A DNA stretch of 33,654 nucleotides from Paenibacillus dendritiformis (GCF_015845845.1 NZ_LDIG01000143.1:1-33654), one strand, 5' to 3'; numbered from the stretch's first letter, positions 25,553 through 33,494 are shown. Numbers and translations are program-made. The notes: a model not told the origin generated them from the sequence alone.

Positions 25553-26487
25553 AGGCGATAAAAGTCGGCGTGATTATGGGAGGCGTCTCCTCTGAACGCC
25601 AAGTGTCGCTTATGACGGGGAAGGAAATGATGGCGAATCTGGATCACAAATATGAAGCGGTCCCCATCGAACTCAATTCTACGGAGGAGCTGATCGACAA
25701 GGTCAAAGGGATCGATATCGCCCTGTTGGCGCTGCATGGGAAATACGGCGAGGACGGAACGGTGCAGGGCACGCTGGAGACGCTAGGCATCCCCTATACA
25801 GGCTCGGGCGTCTTATCCAGCAGCCTGTGCATGGATAAAGAGCTGACGAAGAAAATCATCCGCTTCGAGGGATTGGCGACCCCGGACTGGATGCTGATTG
25901 CTTCGCTCGATGAGCTCGACACGGCGGCAGTCGGCCGGCAGCTCGGCTATCCTGTCGTCGTGAAGCCGAATACGGGCGGCTCCAGCATCGGCGTACAGAT
26001 TGCGGACGGCCCGGACCGTCTGCGTCAAGCCGTCGCGGACGCGCTGGCGTGGGACCGGGAGGTGCTGCTGGAGCAATATGTCGCCGGGGACGAGATTACG
26101 TGCCCGGTGCTGAATGGAACGCTGCTGCCGACCGTATCGATTAAGGCCAAGGCTCATTTCTTCGACTATTCGTCCAAATATTGCGACGGCGGGGCGGAGG
26201 AGGAGGTCATCGAATTGCCGGAGCCGTACGGCACGGCGGTTCGCGAGGCGGCACTCCGAATCTATAAGGCCATGAAGTGCAGCGTGTATGCCCGCATCGA
26301 CATGATGCTTGCCAATGGGATTCCGTATGTATTGGAAGTAAACACGCTTCCGGGACTGACCAAGAACAGCTTGCTCCCGAAAAGCGCCAAAGCGGCGGGC
26401 CTTTCTTACAGCCGGCTGTTGGATGAAATCATTACGCTTTCCTTGCATGCAAGAACGGCAGAAGAAGCAGGTCTCCCTGGGCGGTAA
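25549..26487 (+). CDS. ddl: D-alanine--D-alanine ligase
   Basis: ATP-grasp ligase of 312 aa that joins two D-Ala for peptidoglycan precursors in the cytoplasm. N-terminal GVIMGGVSSERQVSLMTG, then ALHGKYGEDGTVQGTLETLGIPYTG written here in parts, GSGVLSSSLCMDKELTK, ATP lid VVKPNTGGSSIGV, omega-loop FFDYSSKYCDGG with the Tyr typical of D-Ala rather than D-lactate ligases, and metal site LEVNTLPGLTKNSL. The ATG at 25549 with GGGAGG upstream overlaps the regulator stop. The stop codon falls inside the loop of a strong terminator hairpin. It may be a second, regulated ddl; whether another copy exists cannot be seen here. Confidence 0.93.
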   Translation: MKAIKVGVIMGGVSSERQVSLMTGKEMMANLDHKYEAVPIELNSTEELIDKVKGIDIALLALHGKYGEDGTVQGTLETLGIPYTGSGVLSSSLCMDKELTKKIIRFEGLATPDWMLIASLDELDTAAVGRQLGYPVVVKPNTGGSSIGVQIADGPDRLRQAVADALAWDREVLLEQYVAGDEITCPVLNGTLLPTVSIKAKAHFFDYSSKYCDGGAEEEVIELPEPYGTAVREAALRIYKAMKCSVYARIDMMLANGIPYVLEVNTLPGLTKNSLLPKSAKAAGLSYSRLLDEIITLSLHARTAEEAGLPGR

Positions 26488-26509
26488 CGCCCGGAGATCT
26501 GCTTCTTTG
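26462..26509. terminator. Terminator overlapping the end of ddl
   Basis: AAGAAGCAG (26462-26470) pairs with CTGCTTCTT (26499-26507), continuing inward through TCTCC/GGAGA and GGGCG/CGCCC with a two-base bulge. The ddl stop codon (26485-26487) is in the four-base loop. TTTG follows. It separates ddl from the convergent GH30 gene and may work on both strands. Confidence 0.75.
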
Positions 26510-26538
26510 TTTACGCGAGAAACTGTAACCCTGCCCCG

Positions 26539-28392
26539 CTATGGAGCGTAATGAATGACCATCTCCGAGACTTGCTTCTCCCAGGAGTCGCTGCCGGACA
26601 GCTCGACCTTCAAATATTTGGCGCCGGCGGGAAGCTTGGTTTGCGGGGTGTATACCTTTTTGTACCATTGGCTTCCCTTGTATATTCCCGGGGTGCTGAC
26701 ATGGACGACAGGCGTCCAGTTCGCGTTGTCGGTCGAGGTGTAGAACGCGATGCCGTCCCATACGCTGAATTGATAGAGGCTGGCGATGAAGTAGGTGATG
26801 TTCGGCAGCTCATAGACGAAGCTCTCGGTCGTCCCGCTGGTCCGCTTTACCCGTGACCGGTCTCCGTCAAAATAGGAGGGGTTGGAGGAGTCAAGCGTCA
26901 AGCCGTCCGTATGGGAGAAGGTGTTGGACCAGTCATCCAGGTCGTCGGTCAAGACCTCCTCTTCCGGATCGGGGGCCGAACCGTTCTGCCCGACAAAGGT
27001 GACGACGCTCTTCGGCGCGACGATCGCCTGGAACTTGCCGTTAATGAGGGGGACGGAATGCCCCGGGGCGAGGCTTAAGCTGTCGTTCGTCACATAGGGC
27101 GTCAGTTGGCCCGCCGTGAATCCCTTCGGCACGACGTTCAGCTCGGCCGTCGCATCGCTGTCGTTCACCGCGACGATCGTGAAGCTGCCTGCGGCCGGAT
27201 CCTTGTATGCGGATACATATACGCCCGCCTTCGGATTCTCGGTTGCGCCGATGCGCACGTACCCCGGTTTGATATATTTGCTGTAATTGCCGAACGTATA
27301 GTAGCGCTTCGTCAATTGATACGTATTCGTATCCTTGTATACGTTGATCAGCCCTTCGTCATTGCTCCCCGGAATGGCTCCGGTCCAGTACATCCATGCA
27401 TTGACCTGGGCCTTGGTCATGAAGTCATGAATCTGGCGGGCGAACTTCAATCCGGAGGCCATGCCCGGATCGTAGGAGTCGACCTTGGATACCTCGGTCA
27501 TCCAGACCCGCTTCCCCTTCGCTTGGGCGGTGGTGAACGGCGCGGTCGGCAGCTCGACGCCGATGACCGGAACGGGGTAGTTATGGCCCGCAATGATGTC
27601 GATCCGTTCGGCGGAAGTCGGATCGTTCAGGGCATCCTTCATGAGATCCTCCGACCACCAGGAAGGCTCGCCGACGATCACCTTCGTGTCCTGCACGCCG
27701 TGGTTGATCATTTCCTGCTTCAAATAATCCTTCAAAAACACTTGGATCTGCGTTGAATTCCATTCGGCCGAGTCCCAAGGCAGGAAGGTCATCGAGTTCG
27801 GCTCGTTGGCGATGGAGACGCCGTACAGATCAAGCCCGAACTGCCGCTCATATTCCTGGATGAACTTGGAGAGCAGAACCGCGAAGTCGCCATAGTTCTC
27901 TTGTTTGAGATATCCGCCGTTGGTCGTGGAGTTGTTCGTCTTCATCCAGGCCGGCGGGCTCCAGGTGCTGGCGATGAGCTTATGTACGCCTCTCGCCTGC
28001 GCCTGCTGCATCACCCATACCTGATCGGGACGGGCCTGGAAGTCATACTGGCCGGGGGCCGGGTTGAAGGCGGGGAAGACCGCGCCCCGGAAAATCGATA
28101 CGCCGATACCGGTAACTTGATCGAACAGAAGATCCATCACTTCGCTGCGCACCGGCTCCCGCAAGTCATAGATGGCGTCCGACCAGCCGGCCTGGGACAC
28201 CCCGAATCCGTCGATCTCCTGCTTCACGTCGTTCCAATCGACGTAGACATCCGATGCCGCGGCGGTCTCCGCCATGTCGGATGATTCCGCCGGGGCCGCC
28301 CCTGCCGTGAACGGCAGTGTCCAGACGACGGAGAACAGCATCGCCAGCGCCGTGCTGGCGCTCAACAGGGAGTGGAGGAGCTTGCTTCTCAT
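26539..28392 (-). CDS. Secreted GH30 family glucuronoxylanase-like enzyme with C-terminal beta domain
   Basis: Exported glycoside hydrolase of 617 aa from ATG 28392, with AAAGGTGG six bases upstream. The signal peptide ends near TAGAAPA at about residue 33. The GH30 catalytic barrel (about 48-370) begins QEIDGFGVSQAGWSD and has acid/base Glu197 in SIANEPNSM and nucleophile Glu300 in WMTEVSK. The side beta-domain typical of GH30 follows (about 370-470, ending SVVTFVGQNG). After an acidic linker, PDPEEE, lies an extra domain of about 140 residues (DDLDDWSNTFSHTDGLTLD to VSEMVIHYAP) resembling a carbohydrate-binding beta-sandwich. Bacterial GH30 members of this kind cut glucuronoxylan; other GH30 activities are possible. 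It stands alone in its transcript. Confidence 0.88.
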   Translation of the reverse strand: MRSKLLHSLLSASTALAMLFSVVWTLPFTAGAAPAESSDMAETAAASDVYVDWNDVKQEIDGFGVSQAGWSDAIYDLREPVRSEVMDLLFDQVTGIGVSIFRGAVFPAFNPAPGQYDFQARPDQVWVMQQAQARGVHKLIASTWSPPAWMKTNNSTTNGGYLKQENYGDFAVLLSKFIQEYERQFGLDLYGVSIANEPNSMTFLPWDSAEWNSTQIQVFLKDYLKQEMINHGVQDTKVIVGEPSWWSEDLMKDALNDPTSAERIDIIAGHNYPVPVIGVELPTAPFTTAQAKGKRVWMTEVSKVDSYDPGMASGLKFARQIHDFMTKAQVNAWMYWTGAIPGSNDEGLINVYKDTNTYQLTKRYYTFGNYSKYIKPGYVRIGATENPKAGVYVSAYKDPAAGSFTIVAVNDSDATAELNVVPKGFTAGQLTPYVTNDSLSLAPGHSVPLINGKFQAIVAPKSVVTFVGQNGSAPDPEEEVLTDDLDDWSNTFSHTDGLTLDSSNPSYFDGDRSRVKRTSGTTESFVYELPNITYFIASLYQFSVWDGIAFYTSTDNANWTPVVHVSTPGIYKGSQWYKKVYTPQTKLPAGAKYLKVELSGSDSWEKQVSEMVIHYAP

Positions 28393-28398
28393 GAACAA

Positions 28399-28737
28399 CC
28401 ACCTTTCCGTGTGCCGATATGGGATTCATTGCATGTATATCCTTTTTTGCAGAGACTATTCGCGCTTTTGCCAAAGATTGATGCGATTATATGGAGGCAA
28501 CCATTGGGCTAAGCAGCAGCGGGAGGAGAGCGGGAAGATGCGGGAGAATGCGGGAAATAGGCGTTTGACCGTGCAATGCCTTATCGGCATCGCCGCGAGG
28601 GGGCCTATTATGGCGTCTGGGGCGGCGGAAAGGACAGAATGTCCCTGGCAGAAGGCGTTGGATGTGCATTATATGTAAAAAACCGTAAGAAGGGGCTAAG
28701 ACGAACGCCCGCATATGGGCTAGAGGAGAGGTGCGCG
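28399..28737. other. Divergent intergenic region between the GH30 and WcbI-like genes
   Basis: This 339-bp region serves as control region for two divergent genes. I see no gene, strong palindrome or convincing promoter in it; a purine-rich patch lies near 28519-28560. Short open frames here show no family features. Confidence 0.5.
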
Positions 28738-29556
28738 ATGAAGAAATGCATTGTGTTCGCCAACTGCCATGGCATTCCGATTCGCAAATATTTGGCGTCG
28801 TCGGCGACCTTCCGCCAATTCTACGAATTGGTAGAGGTGCCGATGATTCAGGTATGCAATCAGGCCACCGGCATCGGCGATCACCTGTTGAGCCAATGCG
28901 ATCTGTTCATCTATATGAGAACAAGCGATGCCTTCGGGTCTTATCTGTCCACCGATTATATATTGACCAGACTGCCGGACCGCTGTATCCGCATCAGCAT
29001 CGGCAATGCTTTTTTCATGTCCTATTATCCTCAATTCATCCCGGATAATAAGGAGCCGCGGTTCGCCTATGCGGATCAGAATGTCATCCGCTTGCTGCAA
29101 GCGGGATTAAGCAAAGAGATGATTATCGCTGTCTTGTCGGACGAGAATTTATACTCCGCCCCGTTCCTGCAGCAATATCATCATGATTTCATGCTCAATC
29201 TGCGAAGCCGGGAAGAAGGGATCGATATCCCTCTGGCCGATTTCATCGAACAGAACTACCGGCAGGCTCACTTATTCGCCACGATATGCCATCCGCGGTA
29301 TCAGATTATACGGTATTTGGCGATGAACATTTTGGAGCGGCTCCATATTTCAGGCCAGGAGATTGCGCATGTCGTTCACGACACGGACTTCCTCGATCTG
29401 ATTCACCCGATATACCCGAGCGTGATCAAGCATCTGGGGCTGAGCTTCGTGCGGCCGGGAGACCGGGTGTACACCTTGGGCAGCGAAATCCTGACCTTCC
29501 CGGAATATATTTCGCGATATGTCGATTATCATGCGCAGGCGATGAGAGGGATCTAG
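28738..29556 (+). CDS. WcbI-like polysaccharide-associated protein
   Basis: Protein of 272 aa from ATG 28738, with GAGGAGAGG upstream. It begins KKCIVFANCHGIPIRKYL, matching the N-terminal pattern of WcbI-family proteins (NCHG/NCQ after a short strand), which occur in capsule and polysaccharide gene clusters and are thought to be acyltransferase-like. Later FIYMRTSDAFGSYLSTDYIL and ATICHPRYQIIRYLAMNIL agree with that family. No signal peptide or membrane segment is seen, so it is cytoplasmic. It is a lone gene here, without capsule genes around it. The molecular function is unproven even in the family. Confidence 0.7.
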   Translation: MKKCIVFANCHGIPIRKYLASSATFRQFYELVEVPMIQVCNQATGIGDHLLSQCDLFIYMRTSDAFGSYLSTDYILTRLPDRCIRISIGNAFFMSYYPQFIPDNKEPRFAYADQNVIRLLQAGLSKEMIIAVLSDENLYSAPFLQQYHHDFMLNLRSREEGIDIPLADFIEQNYRQAHLFATICHPRYQIIRYLAMNILERLHISGQEIAHVVHDTDFLDLIHPIYPSVIKHLGLSFVRPGDRVYTLGSEILTFPEYISRYVDYHAQAMRGI

Positions 29557-30009
29557 ACAGTTTCATAATAATGGGGCTGTCCCGAACGTAGTTTTTCGCT
29601 ACAGTGAGACCCCCCCTTTTATTCTCAATGCTCGACTTGCCGAAAAACTGCGAAAATGCAGTTTTCTCTTATGACGTTCGCTTCGTTACAGGTATTCCTG
29701 CAAAAACGCATGAATTTCAGGAAGTAAAAGAGACAGAAACCAAAAGACGCAAGAAATAATGTACTTTTGCAGTAGTTTAATAAAATATCGCCTCAAAGGG
29801 CGTAAATTCCTGCACTAGCGCAGGATTTCACTGGATCATCCATAATTCCGCCGGTGCCTTTCTCTATTTACTGTTGCGCCTCCTTGAGCACTGCCTAAGG
29901 GAGAGCCTTGCAGCGCCGTCCGGAAATGATCAATTAAGGGTAAGAGGAACCGTACGTTAATTGACAAGCCGGGCATTCTTCTCATCGGTCACATCATAGG
30001 TTGTTACGA
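29557..30009. other. Long intergenic region with small repeats
   Basis: No gene is supported in these 453 bases. It contains a hairpin (AAAACTGC 29644-29651 with GCAGTTTT 29658-29665), which may end the WcbI-like transcript, and two similar 25-bp units starting ATTCCTGCA at 29694 and 29806. The region marks the change from GC-rich backbone to the AT-rich toxin segment. Confidence 0.5.
29694..29830. repeat. Two copies of a short interspersed repeat
   Basis: ATTCCTGCA, four variable bases, CGCA and then a TTTCA-containing end occur at 29694-29718 and 29806-29830. Each can fold weakly on itself (CCTGCA with TGCAGG-like bases). Probably an intergenic repeat family; genome-wide copy number is unknown. 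Confidence 0.4.
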
Positions 30010-30673
30010 TTAGCTCGGCGCCGCCGCTCCGCAACCGCTTGTTGTAATCTGAACGCCGGCATTTTTGATTTCTTGCTGCTGGGCGGCTGTCAGGCCGGCA
30101 TAATGTCTCCCCAGAAAATTGTCGTAGGTGAATTGCTTCGATGTTTGCATTCCCATCCAGCCCGTTTATATTCCGGTCGCTTTGATGATGCTGCGATTTG
30201 CCATCGTGCTTTCCGTCCGGCCTGTAAATACGACATCTCCGCGGTACGTCCTTTGACTGAACTCCACTGCCGTTTTATATGTTTTATGCGGGGGAACCTT
30301 CACGGGCTGCGGCGGGACTTCCAACGTGCAGGATTCGCTTGTGATATGGGTTTCGGTACTGCCTGTGTTGTACTCCAGGTTGATTTTGCCGGCGCCCTCC
30401 AAAATTGACGGGAGGATGAATTTATTGCCGAGATCCCCGGCTCCGCGTGTATCTAAAACCATTGCTTTCCGGGTTGGCAACCGTATTTGCCAAATGATTT
30501 TTGTAATAATAAGTGCCTACCTTTTTAAGTACTTCATTCACATCTACAATCCCGATGCTTTTTTCTTGGGCAATCGAGGCCTCGGCATAAGCCTGGGGCG
30601 GAACGGAAGCGCTTCCAATAATGAGGGCAGAAAGCCCGATTGCAAGACCGTTTTTCAGAACATGTTTTCCCAT
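30010..30673 (-). pseudogene. Broken ETX/MTX2-family pore-forming toxin gene
   Basis: Minus-strand remnant of a secreted aerolysin-type beta-pore-forming toxin. It starts at ATG 30673 behind GGAGGGG with an intact signal peptide (KHVLKNGLAIGLSALIIG, then QAYA) and VNEVLKKVGTYYYKNHLANT. The frame is then lost between about 30440 and 30480. The next frame continues with DTRGAGDLGNKFILPS and the family hallmark CTLEVPPQPVKVPPHKTY, FSQRTYRGDVVFTG. A TAA at 30166-30168 interrupts it; the same frame then reads on through MQTSKQFTYDNFLGRHYAGL to a final stop at 30010. Total coding length is about 220 codons against roughly 290-330 in the family, so a central segment also appears deleted near the frameshift. 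No active toxin is expected. Confidence 0.8.
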
Positions 30674-30724
30674 TGTGTATCCCCTCCGATTAAGTATGCT
30701 GATGCTTTCGCTTCCTGAGCCTCC

Positions 30725-30844
30725 TTTCTTTCGGGTTAAGGTTATCGTAGCATGGCTTTTCTTTCCTCATGGCATAAGGAGGATTGTTATATTCTGCAGC
30801 AATCATGTTACTAGCGGGGGATAAGCAAAAACGAGCGCCCCCTG
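30725..30844 (-). repeat. Toxin-flanking intergenic repeat, copy A
   Basis: Sequence ahead of the broken toxin that matches 31897-32002 over most of its length: shared blocks include TCGGGTTAAG, TATCGTAGCAT, CCTCATGGCATAA, GGATTGTTATATT, GCAATCATGTTA and CAAAAACGAG. Copy A carries two small insertions. It includes one arm of the terminator of the intact toxin gene. Confidence 0.85.
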
Positions 30845-30864
30845 CACAGTTCAGGGGACGCTCG
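30826..30864 (-). terminator. Terminator of the alpha-hemolysin-like toxin gene
   Basis: CGAGCGCCCCCTG (30832-30844) pairs with CAGGGGACGCTCG (30852-30864) at 12 of 13 positions around a 7-base loop; on the minus strand it is followed by TTTTTG. It lies 44 bp after the toxin stop codon. Confidence 0.85.
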
Positions 30865-30907
30865 CCGCCGCATGTACATCCTATTTGATTAATGGTGACC
30901 ATCCTCA

Positions 30908-31879
30908 TTAGTTTTTCTCTACCAATTTATGATTTTTCCAATCAAGTATATATGTTGTAGTAAAGGTTGAATGGGAGTTGTCTTTTTCATTGCTTCCTGC
31001 CCAATAACCAAGACCAAATAGTTCACTATGCCATTGCAGCTTATAACTATCTTGCGTTCTACCTAAATGTACAGTTAATTCGGATAAGGAATCCGTTTTA
31101 TCGGCAATGACAACGGCGACAACGGCAGGAGAAAAGCTGTAAGCCGCTAAAGCAGGCATCTGATCGCTGGAAAGAAAATTATCTTTTGCCCAGACTTGGC
31201 CGTTACGAGATTTACTAAAAAGCTCATTGCCATAAGTAACCGTAAATGAATCCCTATTATACGGTCCCCATCCTTGGTTCATCGCGGAAACAAAAGGAAC
31301 TGTCCATTCCACCTTTTTATTGGTATCGGTTATTAAAATCGTTTTGTAATCTGCTTGTTCATAAGAAACGGAGGTTGACCAATTGTTACTGCTATTGGGG
31401 ATGCTGCCTATTGTACCGCCAATGGTATATCCAATGGTAGATGATACCGTTTTTTTATCGATGGTATTCGTAGGAGCTACCTTGAAAAAATCCCCGCTTC
31501 CGTTTAATTCCATGGCTATCCGATAAGAAGATGCCCAATGCATTGTCGCTCTATAATACCCTGGATACGAATCCTGTTCAGGAAAAGAGATTTTTCTGTC
31601 CGCATCAATGTTGCTTCCTTCTGTAGTAATGACTGCAATTTGTTTATTACTATGAGGATCGTCAATAAAGGAAACAGAAAGAGAGGTTTTTATTTTTTCA
31701 TTGCCAAACCTTGTAGATAAGTTATTGTATACCTTTGCGCCTTGTCCGATATCGATGGGAGAATTTTTCGCTACTTGCGCAGAGACAGATGCTCCATTTA
31801 AGGTTAGAGAACCTAGTAAAAGAGCAACTGCGGTTATAGTTTTAAAAAATATTGGCGGCCTTTTTTTCTTTTTGATCAT
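30908..31879 (-). CDS. Secreted beta-barrel pore-forming toxin, alpha-hemolysin/leukocidin family
   Basis: Exported cytolysin of 323 aa from ATG 31879, with GGAG eight bases upstream; a GTG nine bases earlier has no better site. The signal peptide is about 1-34 (IKKKKRPP, hydrophobic core, ASVSA). The mature protein follows the Staphylococcus alpha-hemolysin plan: SVSFIDDPHSNKQIAVITTEG near the N-terminus, a Gly/Ser-rich pre-stem GYTIGGTIGSIPNSSNNW, then QADYKTILITDTNKKVEWTV, and the conserved WGPYNRDSFTVTYGNELF with SRNGQVWAKDNFL and SFSPAVVAVV. It ends with YILDWKNHKLVEKN. Family members oligomerise on host membranes into heptameric or similar pores. The frame is complete and the gene is AT-rich relative to its surroundings, suggesting acquisition. 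Host and receptor are unknown. Confidence 0.92.
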   Translation of the reverse strand: MIKKKKRPPIFFKTITAVALLLGSLTLNGASVSAQVAKNSPIDIGQGAKVYNNLSTRFGNEKIKTSLSVSFIDDPHSNKQIAVITTEGSNIDADRKISFPEQDSYPGYYRATMHWASSYRIAMELNGSGDFFKVAPTNTIDKKTVSSTIGYTIGGTIGSIPNSSNNWSTSVSYEQADYKTILITDTNKKVEWTVPFVSAMNQGWGPYNRDSFTVTYGNELFSKSRNGQVWAKDNFLSSDQMPALAAYSFSPAVVAVVIADKTDSLSELTVHLGRTQDSYKLQWHSELFGLGYWAGSNEKDNSHSTFTTTYILDWKNHKLVEKN

Positions 31880-31896
31880 ATGTTCCACTCCATTCT

Positions 31897-32002
31897 TTTT
31901 CTTCGGGTTAAGATTTATCGTAGCATAGCTGCTGTCACCTCATGGCATAAGGATTGTTATATTTTATAGCAATCATGTTAAAACAAAAACGAGGGCCCCC
32001 TG
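31897..32002 (-). repeat. Toxin-flanking intergenic repeat, copy B
   Basis: Upstream region of the intact toxin, homologous to 30725-30844. It ends at a half hairpin, CGAGGGCCCCCTG, that is cut off three bases before the right IS begins at 32006. It presumably holds the toxin promoter. Confidence 0.85.
31952..31974 (-). promoter_or_regulatory. Inverted repeat in the toxin upstream region
   Basis: GATTGTTATA and TATAGCAATC pair at nine of ten positions around a 3-base centre. The matching place ahead of the broken toxin (30782-30804) keeps 7 of 10 pairs. It could be an operator overlapping an AT-rich -10 region. Confidence 0.45.
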
Positions 32003-32005
32003 AGG

Positions 32006-32023
32006 CAATGTCATTAAGTTAAG
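32006..32023 (+). repeat. Inner terminal inverted repeat of right IS
   Basis: CAATGTCATTAAGTTAAG, the same end type as 1632-1649. Confidence 0.9.
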
Positions 32024-32171
32024 CTCAAAGACAAGAGCGGAAATAAAAATGGAATCCGAAACGGCATGGGAAAAAGCCCTGTGCCGTTTGTTTTTGGTGC
32101 AAGCAAGGAAAAAGCGTACAGCAAACAAAGCGGACGGAAGATCCGCTTAAAAAATGTTCATATGAAACGAA

Positions 32172-33494
32172 TTATGCTACTCTATAGACGAAGCTAACAA
32201 CTGATTTGTAGCGTATTTTGCGCGTATTCTGCTGCCCTGGGCGAACGGGGCGAATCGGCAAAATGTTTTTGCGGATCAGTGCTTCAACATCGGGCGGGGG
32301 TTCATCGTGCCGTGAGCGCAGGAAATGTCTAGAAACGTGAACGGCAACCGTGAAGTTGACTTGGTATGAGTGCCGTTTATCCATTTGGGAAATGACGACG
32401 TGTGAGGTCATCATTTCAGCGAAATTGTACATGATCATTCTTGCGAAAATCTCTTGGGTGATGGACTCTCGTCTCTTTGCGTGAAAATTCGTCAGACCGA
32501 CAGTGTACTTTAATGCCCTGAAAGAGGTTTCAATGCCCCATCGCCTGTTATACATAGACTTGATTTCATCGGGTGGGAAATCAGCGGCAGAAAGATTCGT
32601 AATGACGGTCTCATAAGCGCCATGAGGCAGGACGAAACGAACAACCCGAAAGGTAATCGGGTAAAACAAGTTCTCATGCAAATCCAAAAAATCAAATGTA
32701 GACGTGGAAGGAACGAACTTGTACATCTCGGGATTAGCCTTGACCTCTTTGGTTTGTTTTTTGGTGAGTGTCAGATGAACGTCCCTATCAAACTCTCCGC
32801 TAGAGGGCAAACGCAAGCCCGAAAGAATACCATTGGAATCCAAATCCTTTACCCGTATGACATAGTTCCACCCTTTGCGTTCAAGGTGCGCGAAATTGTT
32901 GTAACTTTCATAACCTCTATCGGCAATAACAATGGTTTTGCCCTTGATGGGAGAACGGTCAACCATAGCAGCCAGCGCCCTTCCCTCGTTGCACAACCTT
33001 CGTGGTTGAACAATGGCATCCACGTACAGTCTGTTGCACAAGTCATAGGCAGCGTTCAAATGCAGAAGGCTATAGCCTTTCGTGTTCGGTTGACTTTGAA
33101 AATAGGTGTCCGTGTCCGCAGAGTCAGTTGCGATATGTAAATCCGAACCGTCAACGGCAAGTAATCGATACCCTCGGTAGTCCTTGATATCCGTATACGA
33201 TTGCGTAAATGCGTGAAACAAGAATTCCACAGCAGACGGCAGGATTTTATTCCTCTGTTGGACAAAAGCGGAAGTGGTTGCGGTGTTTACGTTATAACCT
33301 TGGGATTCCAGGAGTTCCTTATATATGCTGTTGCCCCCCATGGAGATCAGGAGTTGCATCACCGTTTCAAAGGATAGCTTTTTCTTTCGGGTAAAATCTT
33401 TTTCAGGGTTTTTGACATAAGGTGCTGGTGCGGCTGCCATTTCTCGTATGAGGGATGTCAGCGTTTCTTTTAGCGAATTCGCGTACTCATTCAT
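32172..33494 (-). CDS. IS4-family DDE transposase
   Basis: Transposase of 440 aa, identical in protein sequence to the one at 161-1483. Asp115, Asp192, Glu322 and the Y-(2)-R-(3)-E-(6)-K signature are intact, as is the AGGAGG site ahead of the start. It is transcribed toward the toxin gene, away from the window edge. Two active identical copies in opposite orientation could mobilise or invert the segment between them. Confidence 0.95.
   Translation of the reverse strand: MNEYANSLKETLTSLIREMAAAPAPYVKNPEKDFTRKKKLSFETVMQLLISMGGNSIYKELLESQGYNVNTATTSAFVQQRNKILPSAVEFLFHAFTQSYTDIKDYRGYRLLAVDGSDLHIATDSADTDTYFQSQPNTKGYSLLHLNAAYDLCNRLYVDAIVQPRRLCNEGRALAAMVDRSPIKGKTIVIADRGYESYNNFAHLERKGWNYVIRVKDLDSNGILSGLRLPSSGEFDRDVHLTLTKKQTKEVKANPEMYKFVPSTSTFDFLDLHENLFYPITFRVVRFVLPHGAYETVITNLSAADFPPDEIKSMYNRRWGIETSFRALKYTVGLTNFHAKRRESITQEIFARMIMYNFAEMMTSHVVISQMDKRHSYQVNFTVAVHVSRHFLRSRHDEPPPDVEALIRKNILPIRPVRPGQQNTRKIRYKSVVSFVYRVA

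Noticed and set aside
29694..29830. CRISPR array
   Set aside because: Only two imperfect units with an 87-bp gap, and no cas genes nearby.
30001..30408. Plus-strand open frame of 135 codons in the toxin remnant
   Set aside because: It is antisense to readable ETX/MTX2 sequence and shows no family features of its own.
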